From contig BJGZ01000011.1 of NCBI GenBank assembly GCA_014191195.1, forward strand, positions 18,173 through 82,172: a DNA stretch of 64,000 nt, given 5' to 3'. Below, piece after piece: positions 9,233 to 17,839 of this stretch. A program made the position numbers and the translations under genes. Every line of letters begins with the position of its first letter. The stretch's first letter is position 1. Source of the stretch: Chlorobiota bacterium. Its GTDB lineage: Bacteria; Bacteroidota; Ignavibacteria; Kapaibacteriales; UBA961. Below the pieces are notes generated by a model that did no database searches, was not told where the DNA came from, and saw nothing but the letters and a program-made list of their open reading frames with translations.

Positions 9233-10876
9233 ATGTTTTTAATGCATCGTATATTCCTGAAGTGTATTCCTTTTCTATTGGTATTCCTTCTTATTGGATG
9301 TCCACATATGATGGTACAACAAATCAAGGAATTACAGCCACCCAAGGGATATCGTCCTGTATATCAGACATCAGAAATTATGTTTGATTCATTGCTTTAT
9401 CAATATCCATTTTCATCTCAATCAGCTTTATGGAATGACTCTTTGTTTTCTTCATTAGGCTATCATTCTTATACACTTGACGATACTATTCAGCAAAATC
9501 AGATATCACCAACTATACAAGAAATCTCTACGAATAATCAAAGTATATCTCATCAGGGAATTCAAACATCAATAATCAGGATTGATGTTTCTCATTATCC
9601 AGACTCAATAATAATGCTTGTAAAAGTAACTGATTCTTCTGGACATTTCATTAAAGGATTAGCTGGTGATAAAGGTATTGTTGTTACACCCAAAACCCCA
9701 AGTATAATATGGAAATCACTTATAGATTCTAGCTCAGTTTCTTATAAAAAAAGCAAAGTAGGATCATTTTCAGTTAAGGAAATTAGAGAAGACCAAAGAA
9801 ATCCATTAGCATTATCTTTTGTTTTAGACCATTCTCCATCTATGGGAAATTCACGTGCAATTAAATTACAAGAGGCAGTACGTAATACAATGGATATGTT
9901 ATATGATGAAGATTATATATCTGTTATTAAGTTCACATCTAAGATATTTACTGAAGTACCATTAATGAATAATTATCAAACATATACTTCGCTATTTAAA
10001 ATAGATGGTTTAAGAGATTATTCTTCGGTTTTATCTATAGGCTTTAATGGAAATTCTAGTTTTAAAAAAGATTCTACTAAAAGTTATGGAGGTGGTACGG
10101 CCTTATATGATGGTACAGCTGCAGGAATTGAGGAATTAAAGAAAGTTTCTTCTATGCATCAACGTATTATCGTTTTATTTAGCGATGGAGGTGATAATTC
10201 TTCAAAGATTCAAGAAGATAGCATTATCAGACTAAGTAGAGCACAAAATATTCCAATATTTTCTATTGCATATGGCATGACAGATGAAAAGCCTCTCAAA
10301 AAACTATCTTCAGCTACCGGAGGTAAAATGTATAGAATCTACACAATCAAAGAGTTTCCATATGTATTAGCTGATATAGTAAAAAGTATAAAAAATCATT
10401 ATCGTATTTCATATAAACCACCAAAATCTGCTGATATTCATAAAATTGGACTATTTGTTCAACTAAGGAAAGACATAGTTGGATATACACATGGATATTA
10501 TGATAAATCTTTATTTCAGTTTTATGAAAATAAAGGTTCTATTCATTTAGCAAATATTCAGTTCGAAAGTGGCACATCGATTATGTCTGCTGGAAATGAA
10601 CAAATCATTGATGAAATAGTATTAGCAATGAATAATAATCCAGAATTGATAATAGAGATTCGGGGGCATACAGATAATATTGGAACCGAAAATAATAATA
10701 TGGCTCTTTCTTTGGCTAGGGCACAATCAGTTGCGACAGCTATCGCACAAAAAGGCATCATGAAAAATAGATTAATTCCTAAAGGAATGGGAGAATCTGA
10801 GCCATTATATTCAAATGAAAATGAAGAACAAAGAAAACAAAATAGAAGAACCGAATTTATAATGATAAGGAAATAA
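9233..10876 (+). CDS. vWA-OmpA lipoprotein
   Basis: Predicted outer-membrane lipoprotein with peptidoglycan anchoring. The signal peptide ends in a lipobox (LLIGC). A von Willebrand factor A domain occupies about residues 190-375, with the metal site DxSxS at Asp199, Ser201 and Ser203 and the later GGTALYDG and FSDGGD segments. Residues about 435-547 are an OmpA peptidoglycan-binding domain (IEIRGHTDN, then LSLARAQSV and QNRRTEF). vWA domains mediate metal-dependent protein contacts, so this protein probably links a surface partner to the cell wall. ATG at 9242 is an alternative start. The next gene begins one base after its stop region. Confidence 0.87.
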   Translation: MFLMHRIFLKCIPFLLVFLLIGCPHMMVQQIKELQPPKGYRPVYQTSEIMFDSLLYQYPFSSQSALWNDSLFSSLGYHSYTLDDTIQQNQISPTIQEISTNNQSISHQGIQTSIIRIDVSHYPDSIIMLVKVTDSSGHFIKGLAGDKGIVVTPKTPSIIWKSLIDSSSVSYKKSKVGSFSVKEIREDQRNPLALSFVLDHSPSMGNSRAIKLQEAVRNTMDMLYDEDYISVIKFTSKIFTEVPLMNNYQTYTSLFKIDGLRDYSSVLSIGFNGNSSFKKDSTKSYGGGTALYDGTAAGIEELKKVSSMHQRIIVLFSDGGDNSSKIQEDSIIRLSRAQNIPIFSIAYGMTDEKPLKKLSSATGGKMYRIYTIKEFPYVLADIVKSIKNHYRISYKPPKSADIHKIGLFVQLRKDIVGYTHGYYDKSLFQFYENKGSIHLANIQFESGTSIMSAGNEQIIDEIVLAMNNNPELIIEIRGHTDNIGTENNNMALSLARAQSVATAIAQKGIMKNRLIPKGMGESEPLYSNENEEQRKQNRRTEFIMIRK

Positions 10877-10877
10877 T

Positions 10878-11558
10878 ATGCGGGCTTCTTTTTTTTATTG
10901 TGTTCTCCTATCCATTATCTTCCTTGTTTATTCGGATGGATTTGCAAATGATACGCTGTCATTAGGCAAAAGTTATATATATGAATATCCGTCCACAAGT
11001 GAAGATTCATTATCATGGAAAATTTCCATTGCTAATCCCACAATGTTATTTATTGATTCGCTTTCAATCAATGATAAGCCTATAATAATCAACAATTTAT
11101 ATAATGATAGTATTATATTCTTCACTAAAGAAATTGGTAAAGTGAATGTATATATAAGCCCTTTGGCAGGAACTGATAGCATAACAACAATGCATATTCA
11201 GATAATACAAAATAGAGCCATAATTCTAGATACTGTGCAACAAGTGTTTGTGAAGTCATTATATACACCCCTTCCATATATTAGAATTGCAGCTGTTTCG
11301 GATAATATTCCTAATCCAGTTTCAATTCATCAAATAACTACTTGGTTTTATCGCATAGATAGGCCATCTGATATATCAATTCAGATATTGGATATTCTTG
11401 GAAGAATAATATATAAAGAGAAGTTTTTTCAAGCTTTTTCAGGACAATATCAATGGTCTTGGGAAATTTTACCTTATATACAAAGCCCAGGAGTCTATTT
11501 CTTTCATATACAAACAAATTCTGGAGAGATTGTAAAAAAATGGAGTGTTTCTCCATGA
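10878..11558 (+). CDS. Exported protein with C-terminal T9SS-like sorting domain
   Basis: Signal peptide of about 23 residues (ending SDGFAN), a beta-rich middle without recognised family, and a C-terminal ~80 residues with the pattern of the FlgD-Ig/T9SS type A sorting domain: the ISIQILDILGRIIYK strand, then SPGVYFFHIQ and a final KKWSV. Such tails direct proteins through the type IX system, whose PorU-like sortase is encoded in this window. AAGGAAA precedes the start. It follows the vWA-OmpA gene directly and overlaps the next start by 4 bases (ATGA), so the three are translationally coupled. Confidence 0.72.
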   Translation: MRASFFYCVLLSIIFLVYSDGFANDTLSLGKSYIYEYPSTSEDSLSWKISIANPTMLFIDSLSINDKPIIINNLYNDSIIFFTKEIGKVNVYISPLAGTDSITTMHIQIIQNRAIILDTVQQVFVKSLYTPLPYIRIAAVSDNIPNPVSIHQITTWFYRIDRPSDISIQILDILGRIIYKEKFFQAFSGQYQWSWEILPYIQSPGVYFFHIQTNSGEIVKKWSVSP

Positions 11559-12529
11559 TTTATTTATATATAATGTGTTTATTGTGTACCTCATTTATTG
11601 CTTTTGGACAAGAAACTGTAAAAAGAGATTCTACAAGAAAACCAAAAATAAATCTTGAAGAATTAAAACCTGAAGCATTCACAGTTGAATCAGATTTTAA
11701 TGCAGAGTCTTCTTATGGTTGGTTTCCATCGATACCCGCTATTTCTACATTAGATATTACCGGCATGGGAACACCATTTTTTATGGATGGTATATATCAA
11801 AATAGCTTACCTGTAAAAAGTAATAGCTTTATATATCCAGATTTAGAGTTTAGATCTTCTCATCCATTTGTTAAAAAAGATGTTCAAACCCTATATCCAT
11901 TTACTATGGAAGAAACTGATGATGATATACCAGAGGATGATTTGTGGAGCATAGGAATACGAAGAAGAATTTCAATACAACCATTACAGACAGTTCTAAG
12001 AATAGGAACAGATCTATTAAGTACAAATTCTACTGTATATGCAATTGATAAAACAAAGTCATATATAGGTATAAATGGACAAAAAAAACCATTAGAAGAA
12101 TTGCATACTATATTTTTAAAAGAATATGAGGTAAATATTTCTGCAGGACTTGAATTCTCAATTTATGGTGCATATCTAACAGTGGCTGATATGCAAGTAT
12201 ATTCTGTATATACCACAAGTATTGGTGCTATAGGTGGTTTTATGGCATATTCTAATCAGATATATTCATCAACAATAATGAGTGATAGAGAGTATATACG
12301 CTATTCAAATGGAAGTAATGTTATCATATTAGAACAAGATAAAAGATTAAAGGAATTACAATCATTTAGATGTAGAATAGAATATTCACTTGGATGGCAA
12401 TTAATGTTTGGTCCAATTGGATTAGGAATTGAAGGTTTTGTTCAAATGCCACTAACGCCAATAATACACAATTCTAATTGGAGTACATACTTAGTGGGAA
12501 CCAGAACTTCTATCATGTTAAGATATTAA
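11555..12529 (+). CDS. Outer-membrane barrel-like protein, function unknown
   Basis: 324 residues with a signal peptide ending AFGQ. I take ATG 11555, which overlaps the upstream stop as ATGA; a longer frame from 11453 would add 34 residues lying inside the preceding gene and spoil the signal peptide. The mature part is rich in alternating polar/hydrophobic strands with aromatic ends and finishes in TRTSIMLRY, with a terminal aromatic residue as in outer-membrane beta-barrels. No family was recognised. Being coupled to a vWA-OmpA lipoprotein and a sorting-domain protein suggests the three form one envelope complex. Confidence 0.65.
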   Translation: MIYLYIMCLLCTSFIAFGQETVKRDSTRKPKINLEELKPEAFTVESDFNAESSYGWFPSIPAISTLDITGMGTPFFMDGIYQNSLPVKSNSFIYPDLEFRSSHPFVKKDVQTLYPFTMEETDDDIPEDDLWSIGIRRRISIQPLQTVLRIGTDLLSTNSTVYAIDKTKSYIGINGQKKPLEELHTIFLKEYEVNISAGLEFSIYGAYLTVADMQVYSVYTTSIGAIGGFMAYSNQIYSSTIMSDREYIRYSNGSNVIILEQDKRLKELQSFRCRIEYSLGWQLMFGPIGLGIEGFVQMPLTPIIHNSNWSTYLVGTRTSIMLRY

Positions 12530-12558
12530 TAAAGTTATTTTATAACATTACTATTGAA

Positions 12559-12574
12559 TTGTCTATATAGACAA
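12559..12574. promoter_or_regulatory. Perfect 16-bp palindrome upstream of purD
   Basis: TTGTCTATATAGACAA is identical to its reverse complement, the form of a dimeric-repressor operator. It ends 11 bp before a TATTTTTG -7 box (12586-12593) and 51 bp before the purD start, so a bound protein would cover the -33 region. The regulator is unknown. Confidence 0.4.
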
Positions 12575-12585
12575 TAAAAACTCAG

Positions 12586-12593
12586 TATTTTTG
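12586..12593 (+). promoter_or_regulatory. Candidate -7 promoter box for purD
   Basis: TATTTTTG matches the TAnnTTTG consensus 32 nt before the purD ATG. A TTG lies 24 nt upstream inside the palindrome, slightly further away than the usual 19-21 nt. Confidence 0.4.
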
Positions 12594-12625
12594 AAGCATA
12601 CTATCTACTTTTATATTACTATCTT

Positions 12626-13915
12626 ATGAATATTTTATTGATTGGTTCTGGCGGAAGAGAACATGCATTAGCTAAGGGTTTAAAACAATCTGCTTCTTGT
12701 GATTTATTATGTGCATTACCAGGAAATCCAGGGATTTTAACTTTAGCACAAAAAGTTACTGATTGTTCTTTGAATGATCCAAATACCATTATTTCTTTTT
12801 GTAAAAGAAATGCTATTGAATTAGTTGTTATCGGACCAGAGGCTCCACTGGTAAAGGGATTAGCTGATATGTTAACAGATAAAGGTATTTCAGTATTTGG
12901 TCCTTCAGCATTAGCAGCCCGCATAGAATCATCTAAAAGCTTTTCTAAAGAGCTAATGATATCCCATAATATCCCTACTGCAAGATATACTACATTTACA
13001 GGTGATCAAGCACAATTAGCACATGATTATATTGAACAATCTGAAATTCCAATTGTTATAAAAGCAGACGGATTAGCAGCTGGAAAGGGCGTAATTGTTG
13101 CAGAATCAAAACAAGAAGCACATGATGCAATCAATGATATATTTTCTGGATTATTTGCAGACGCAGGTTCTAAAATTGTCATTGAGGAATTTTTACAGGG
13201 GGAAGAGGCATCAGTATTTGCAATATGTGATGGTGAGAATTTTGTGATGTTGGCTCCTGCTCAAGACCATAAAAGAATATATGATAATGATGTAGGAAAA
13301 AATACTGGCGGTATGGGAGCATATGCCCCTGCACCAATTGTAACAGACGAAGTATTGCAAAAAGTAGCAGATACCATATTTACTCCAACCTTAAAAGCCA
13401 TGAAAGAAGCAGGATATCCATTTATAGGATGTTTATTCTGTGGTTTAATGATAGAAAATGGAAATCCATCTGTGATAGAGTTTAATTGTCGCTTTGGAGA
13501 CCCCGAAACTCAAGCTGTTCTTACAGTTTTTGAAGGTGATTTAGCTGCATTATTGTACTCTGCTGCCAATGGTTCTATACAAGCAGAGCATATGAAACAA
13601 AGATCAAAAGGTTTTGCATGCAATATTGTGCTTGCTTCTAAAGGATATCCTGATCATTATGAAACTGGGTATAAGATATATGGAACAGAAAATATTAACC
13701 CTAATCAGCAGATTACGATTTATCATGCTGGAACAAGCCAAGATGTAGATAACAATATCATAACATCTGGAGGCAGGGTATTAGGAGTTTGTGCTCATGC
13801 AGAAACATTATCTGAAGCAATTCAAAAAGCATATAAAAGTATAGAACATATTTCATTTCAAGGTATGTATTTTAGAAAAGATATAGGTAAAAAGGGATTA
13901 GCTGTAACAAACTAA
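12626..13915 (+). CDS. purD: Phosphoribosylamine-glycine ligase (GAR synthetase)
   Basis: Joins phosphoribosylamine to glycine with ATP, the second step of purine synthesis, in the cytoplasm. An N-terminal Rossmann-like segment (LLIGSGGREHALA) and GPEAPLVKGL are followed by the ATP-grasp fold (KADGLAAGKGV, EEFLQGEEAS), the signature AQDHKR...NTGGMGAY, and NCRFGDPETQ with metal-binding Glu and Asn. The 429 residues match the family length and the gene is intact. It is preceded by a perfect palindrome and a -7 box. No other purine gene is nearby. Confidence 0.96.
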   Translation: MNILLIGSGGREHALAKGLKQSASCDLLCALPGNPGILTLAQKVTDCSLNDPNTIISFCKRNAIELVVIGPEAPLVKGLADMLTDKGISVFGPSALAARIESSKSFSKELMISHNIPTARYTTFTGDQAQLAHDYIEQSEIPIVIKADGLAAGKGVIVAESKQEAHDAINDIFSGLFADAGSKIVIEEFLQGEEASVFAICDGENFVMLAPAQDHKRIYDNDVGKNTGGMGAYAPAPIVTDEVLQKVADTIFTPTLKAMKEAGYPFIGCLFCGLMIENGNPSVIEFNCRFGDPETQAVLTVFEGDLAALLYSAANGSIQAEHMKQRSKGFACNIVLASKGYPDHYETGYKIYGTENINPNQQITIYHAGTSQDVDNNIITSGGRVLGVCAHAETLSEAIQKAYKSIEHISFQGMYFRKDIGKKGLAVTN

Positions 13916-13957
13916 GAATCCTGATATCTTTACCGTATAAAAAGCCCTATTTAGTCA

Positions 13958-14581
13958 ATGGACATCACTATGAATTCAGGAATTCCTCCGCATAATATGG
14001 ATGATCAATCTTCTCTCATGGGGTATAAGAATCTTAGCGATATAGAGCTTTATCTTATGCTTAATGGTGGTGGATCATCAGCCCATTATGGACTGAATAT
14101 TCTCTATAAGAGATATTCAGCAAGGATTTATTCCTATTGCAGAAAAATATTGGGCGAGATTCAAGCAACTGATGATATTTTTCAAGAGACATTTGTCCGA
14201 TTTTATGAAATGGGAGTATTAGGCAGAGAAGTTCAGAATATTCAAGGATATTTATTAAAGATAGCACGGAATTTATGTCTAAACGAAAAACAAAAGAAGT
14301 ATAATTCCACTAAAATATCACTCGAAAACTTTGAATTTCCTTCTTTTGATACACCATATGAGCAAACTGAATTAAATCGATTAATTGCTACGGCTTTAGA
14401 AATGCTTCCTGATGATTATAAAGAAGTATTAGTATTAAGAGAAATGCATGGCTATAGTTATAATGAAATAGCTGACATAGTAGAAACAACAATGCCAATA
14501 GTACGAACAAGAATTTATAGAGCAAAACAAAAAATTCGTGTCATTCTAGCACCATTTATTGATGATTTATATCGTTCATAA
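13958..14581 (+). CDS. ECF-type RNA polymerase sigma factor
   Basis: Alternative sigma factor with region 2 (about residues 45-110, including ATDDIFQETFVRFYE) and region 4 (about 140-200, LPDDYKEVLVLREMHGYSYN followed by a helix-turn-helix and RIYRAKQKIR), lacking sigma regions 1 and 3. The 207 residues include an N-terminal extension of about 35; ATG 13970 is an alternative start. It lies 43 bp before a membrane protein with an anti-sigma-like N-terminus, so the pair probably controls envelope genes, perhaps including themselves. Confidence 0.9.
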   Translation: MDITMNSGIPPHNMDDQSSLMGYKNLSDIELYLMLNGGGSSAHYGLNILYKRYSARIYSYCRKILGEIQATDDIFQETFVRFYEMGVLGREVQNIQGYLLKIARNLCLNEKQKKYNSTKISLENFEFPSFDTPYEQTELNRLIATALEMLPDDYKEVLVLREMHGYSYNEIADIVETTMPIVRTRIYRAKQKIRVILAPFIDDLYRS

Positions 14582-14624
14582 ACATGCTAGGCATATTTAA
14601 AAGAAAGTACACATTAGGTTTTAT

Positions 14625-15785
14625 ATGAGTTTAGATTTTTCACAATTACAACCATCTGAATTATTAACATTATATGTTGATGGTGAATTGCCTGAATTAA
14701 TGCATCCAACATTGTTTTCCATGCTTGCATCAGATTCTGATTTACAGCAGGAAATGAATGAACATCTTACAATGAAGCGTCATTTTGATACTACATTAAT
14801 AGCACCACCTAAAATATTGCAAGAAGGTGTATTAAGACGTATAGGAGCCATTGGATTAGGTACTACTGTTGCTCAGCCAACATTTATAGAAACAGCAAAA
14901 ACTTCTTTGACTGCATTGGTTGGAATTGTTGTGCAACCTTTGCTTTATTTGTTAACTGGGGCTGCACTTACTGGTTTTTTTATGACATTGAACCCAGATA
15001 AACAATTTGTTAATTCAATGCAAAGTTCACAAAGCATTCAACAATCTCCATTAGAATTACAGCAAAATTCACATAAACAGTTGAATAATCTTGGAAGGAA
15101 TAGTTATTCATCAATTGCATTGCCAGCATTTAGTTTTTCTCATGTGTATTTCCCAGAAATACATCAAACTTCTATGCTTGATGCATCTGTGAATATTGAT
15201 AAACCGCTTGCATTATATGATGAATATTCGCCAGAGAATATATCTGAAACTGTATTAGAAGATATAGTTTGGAAAGCAGAGAAAACAATAATTAATGAAG
15301 AACCAACTTCTGAATTTTCTATTGGATTAAGAGGTTTTACTCAGCATTCTTATACACCACAAACAGTAAATCCATCTATAAAGCCAAGTGTGAATAATCT
15401 TGCATTATCTGTAGAATATGCATTATCAAAAAATAATTCCATATATGCAGAAGGTGGACAAGAATTTATTCCTCATAGATTCAGTGGACAAGAAGGAAAT
15501 TATTTTATTCAATATGATCAAACATATCTAGCATCATGGGCAGCTATTGGATGGAAGCATACTTTTACTACCGATTATTCAGTTAAACCAATTATCAAAA
15601 TATCTGCAGGAGCTACCGAAACAGGACCACTAGGCAGAGTATCTGCGGGTATTGAATATGATCTTTCAAATAAAATAACATTAATGACAGGAGTTGAAGG
15701 AATTACCTCTTTGTATTCACATCAGCAACAATGGTTTAGCACGCAAAAAATAGGCTTAACCTATGGTGCCAAGATTAAGCTTTAG
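14625..15785 (+). CDS. Anti-sigma-like membrane protein with C-terminal barrel-like domain
   Basis: Probable partner of the preceding ECF sigma factor. Residues 1-70 resemble the cytoplasmic anti-sigma domain (LTLYVDGEL, then a helical segment), but the HxxxCxxC zinc motif is absent. A hydrophobic stretch at about 103-123 is the membrane span. Residues about 225-386 are rich in alternating amphipathic strands separated by turns and end in YGAKIKL, much like a small outer-membrane beta-barrel. An inner-membrane anti-sigma segment joined to a barrel-like domain is unusual; the C-terminal part may instead be a periplasmic beta-sandwich sensor. Confidence is moderate for the anti-sigma role and low for the barrel. 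Confidence 0.62.
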   Translation: MSLDFSQLQPSELLTLYVDGELPELMHPTLFSMLASDSDLQQEMNEHLTMKRHFDTTLIAPPKILQEGVLRRIGAIGLGTTVAQPTFIETAKTSLTALVGIVVQPLLYLLTGAALTGFFMTLNPDKQFVNSMQSSQSIQQSPLELQQNSHKQLNNLGRNSYSSIALPAFSFSHVYFPEIHQTSMLDASVNIDKPLALYDEYSPENISETVLEDIVWKAEKTIINEEPTSEFSIGLRGFTQHSYTPQTVNPSIKPSVNNLALSVEYALSKNNSIYAEGGQEFIPHRFSGQEGNYFIQYDQTYLASWAAIGWKHTFTTDYSVKPIIKISAGATETGPLGRVSAGIEYDLSNKITLMTGVEGITSLYSHQQQWFSTQKIGLTYGAKIKL

Positions 15786-15833
15786 GATTGCCCCTTGCCA
15801 CCTATTTCATCAATAGCACACAACACATATTCA

Positions 15834-16940
15834 ATGATTGTTACTACCACATATTCAATCATTACTTTATTATTGATTCTTATCAGTTCTTGTTCTCCAG
15901 CGATAGAAGTGCCTGCTGATAGAACAAGAAATGTGATAGATTCGATAACGTTAGATTCATTATATAGGGAATATTTAGTAGTTAATCCTGCTTCTTTATA
16001 TTTTGAGTCAGAATTTCCATCCTCGGAAATTACAACAACAGTAGAATTCATTAATACTTCAGATTCTTTATTTATTCCCATTAATTCTGTTGTCTTATCT
16101 AATGGTGCAATTGGCTTTAAACTTATGTCTGATAGTATTTCTTTTATCCTATCACCAAAAGGAAAAGTTGGATCAAGTAGAACAATTTCTTTAACATGTA
16201 AGCCTACACAAGAAGGAATTATTCAAGACACAATCTTAATCAATTCTTGGAAGAATTTTTTTGTACCAATTAGGTGCAATGTATTGCCCGGAACAAGGGT
16301 ATGGGTAGAAGATTTGCATTTTGGAGATTTAATCTTTGGAGAAAATCGCGATACAACTATCAAGGTATATAATAAAGGTAACCGAAATGTGACAGTTACA
16401 GGTGCATCTTTTGTATCAGGAGAAATATCCCAGTTTCAAGTGCTAAACAATGCTATATTCCCAATGGTAATTTATCCAGGTTATTATAGGTCTATTCCAA
16501 TTAGATGCATTTCAACTTTATTAGGTTCTTCTATTTCTGCAGATTTACATGCTAATATTTCATATTCTGGACAAGGCAGAGTTAAACAAATTGCTAAAGT
16601 TAATGCTGAAATACATTTAATACCAAATGTATATGTAACTGATATACATGTAAATTATGCCTTTAAATCAATGGTATATATGGCTTCTTGTAGTATTGTT
16701 AATAATACAGATAGCCCATGTTATGTTAAAGAATTTGTCAACTTTAAAGATACAGATTCATTAACCATTATTATATCGGGAAAAAATCAAGGGTATTGGC
16801 TAAGCCCAAAAACAGCAATGAATTATATCGTTAAAATTACTCCTAAATATTCTGGACCTTTTAGTACTAGTTTCGAATTCCCAATTACAAATGCAAATAA
16901 TCCCAAAAATTACTGTAAGATTACAGGTGTAACTTTCTGA
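15834..16940 (+). CDS. Lipoprotein with ASH/HYDIN-like Ig domains
   Basis: Predicted lipoprotein: the signal peptide ends in the lipobox LISSC. I choose ATG 15834 rather than TTG 15795 because it gives a compact signal peptide. The mature part holds at least two or three Ig-like repeats of the ASH/DUF1573 type (FGDLIFGENRDTTIKVYNKG is diagnostic: an 'in-phase difference' strand pattern). Such domains are common in exported FCB-group proteins and usually mediate protein contacts. It starts 48 bp after the anti-sigma-like gene, so the sigma factor, anti-sigma and lipoprotein probably form one operon. Its specific role is unknown. Confidence 0.7.
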   Translation: MIVTTTYSIITLLLILISSCSPAIEVPADRTRNVIDSITLDSLYREYLVVNPASLYFESEFPSSEITTTVEFINTSDSLFIPINSVVLSNGAIGFKLMSDSISFILSPKGKVGSSRTISLTCKPTQEGIIQDTILINSWKNFFVPIRCNVLPGTRVWVEDLHFGDLIFGENRDTTIKVYNKGNRNVTVTGASFVSGEISQFQVLNNAIFPMVIYPGYYRSIPIRCISTLLGSSISADLHANISYSGQGRVKQIAKVNAEIHLIPNVYVTDIHVNYAFKSMVYMASCSIVNNTDSPCYVKEFVNFKDTDSLTIIISGKNQGYWLSPKTAMNYIVKITPKYSGPFSTSFEFPITNANNPKNYCKITGVTF

Positions 16941-16950
16941 TAATCTTGAT

Positions 16951-16958
16951 TATTTTTG
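16951..16958 (+). promoter_or_regulatory. Candidate -7 promoter box for lipB
   Basis: TATTTTTG, matching TAnnTTTG, 43 nt before the lipB start. It overlaps a short AT-rich hairpin after the preceding gene. No -33 element is evident. Confidence 0.3.
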
Positions 16959-17001
16959 TTGTTAAATTCTCTACCCTTTATTATTTACTCAGAGTTTCTA
17001 T

Positions 17002-17658
17002 ATGCCATTCGATGTTCAGGATTGGGGATTGATCCAATATAGAGATGCCTGGAAAAAACAAGAAGAATTAGTAAAATCTATTCAATCTGGTACATCACAT
17101 AGTACATTGATAATGTGCGAGCACCCTGCTGTAATTACCATTGGTAAAGAAGGTGGTGAACAACACTTGTTAATTTCTTCCGAATTTCTTCAATCATCAC
17201 ATATAGAAGTTATTCCAATTAATCGTGGGGGAGATATCACTTTGCATAATCCAGGACAAATGGTAGTGTATCCTATTTTTAATTTAATGGATTATAAACA
17301 AGATTTACATTGGTTCTTACGGGCTATAGAACAAGTGATTATTGAAGTACTGAAACATTATAATATCACATCTGATAGAATTCCCGGAAAAACCGGAGTA
17401 TGGATAGATCAAAAAAGAAAAATATGTGCCATAGGCTTGCATTGTTCTAGGTGGGTTACTTCTCATGGATTGGCATTTAATATATCTAATGATATCAAAC
17501 AGTTCGATTGGATTGTCCCTTGTGGAATTAATAATATGAATGTTACATCATTATCTCAAGAGCTAGGATATATTCCTGATATGAATGAAGTGAAACAGCT
17601 GTGTTTAAAAGAATTCGAGACTATTTTTGAAAAAAAGTTTGGAATCATTATCCTATAA
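17002..17658 (+). CDS. lipB: Octanoyltransferase (lipoate biosynthesis)
   Basis: Transfers octanoate from acyl carrier protein to lipoyl domains, the first step of lipoate assembly; cytoplasmic. The LplA/LipB fold is recognisable from RGGDITLHNPGQ, TGVWID, Lys140 before CAIGLH, SHGLAFNIS, and the thioester Cys174 in IVPCGI. One departure from the usual motif is HNPGQ in place of HGPGQ. The length (218 residues) is normal. The tRNA-Gly promoter starts inside its last codons. Confidence 0.93.
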   Translation: MPFDVQDWGLIQYRDAWKKQEELVKSIQSGTSHSTLIMCEHPAVITIGKEGGEQHLLISSEFLQSSHIEVIPINRGGDITLHNPGQMVVYPIFNLMDYKQDLHWFLRAIEQVIIEVLKHYNITSDRIPGKTGVWIDQKRKICAIGLHCSRWVTSHGLAFNISNDIKQFDWIVPCGINNMNVTSLSQELGYIPDMNEVKQLCLKEFETIFEKKFGIIIL

Positions 17659-17669
17659 ACCTATTTTTG
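17638..17669 (+). promoter_or_regulatory. Bacteroidetes-type promoter of tRNA-Gly
   Basis: A -33 TTTG at 17638-17641 and a -7 TATTTTTG at 17662-17669 are separated by 20 nt, exactly the Bacteroidetes housekeeping pattern TTTG-N19..21-TAnnTTTG. Transcription would start near 17675, about 15 nt before the mature tRNA. The -33 box lies inside the end of lipB. Confidence 0.75.
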
Positions 17670-17690
17670 TGTCCACTTAATTGTGAGAAT

Positions 17691-17762
17691 GCGGGAATAG
17701 CTCAGTGGTAGAGCGCAACCTTGCCAAGGTTGATGTCGCGAGTTCGACCCTCGTTTCCCGCT
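17691..17762 (+). tRNA. tRNA-Gly (GCC anticodon)
   Basis: Full cloverleaf: acceptor GCGGGAA pairs with TTCCCGC; D arm GCTC/GAGC; anticodon arm CAACC/GGTTG around loop TTGCCAA with anticodon GCC at 17723-17725; T arm GCGAG/CTCGT with loop TTCGACC. The discriminator is T (17762) and CCA is not encoded. It stands alone between lipB and the convergent PorU gene. Confidence 0.97.
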
Positions 17763-17797
17763 CGACGGTGAAAGCCGTTACTTCCTCTTTATGCTGC

Positions 17798-17839
17798 ATG
17801 CCTTGTCATCACTTCCCCCCGATGATAAGGCATTTTTTT
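17798..17839 (+). terminator. Rho-independent terminator after tRNA-Gly
   Basis: A 13-bp stem (ATGCCTTGTCATC against GATGATAAGGCAT, one G-T pair) with a C-rich 10-nt loop is followed by seven T residues. It ends the tRNA transcript just before the stop codon of the convergent PorU-like gene. Confidence 0.88.

Noticed and set aside
11453..11554. Upstream 34-codon extension of the barrel-like protein
   Set aside because: It lies inside the preceding gene, and the start at 11555 gives both an ATGA overlap and a proper signal peptide.
15795..15833. TTG start for the ASH lipoprotein
   Set aside because: It adds 13 polar residues in front of a complete lipoprotein signal starting at ATG 15834.
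15782..16081. 99-codon minus-strand open frame
   Set aside because: Opposes the ASH-type lipoprotein gene, which has a convincing lipobox and domain pattern.
16938..16958. Terminator after the ASH lipoprotein
   Set aside because: The stem is only six A/T-rich pairs with a 2-nt loop and overlaps the better-supported TATTTTTG promoter box of lipB.
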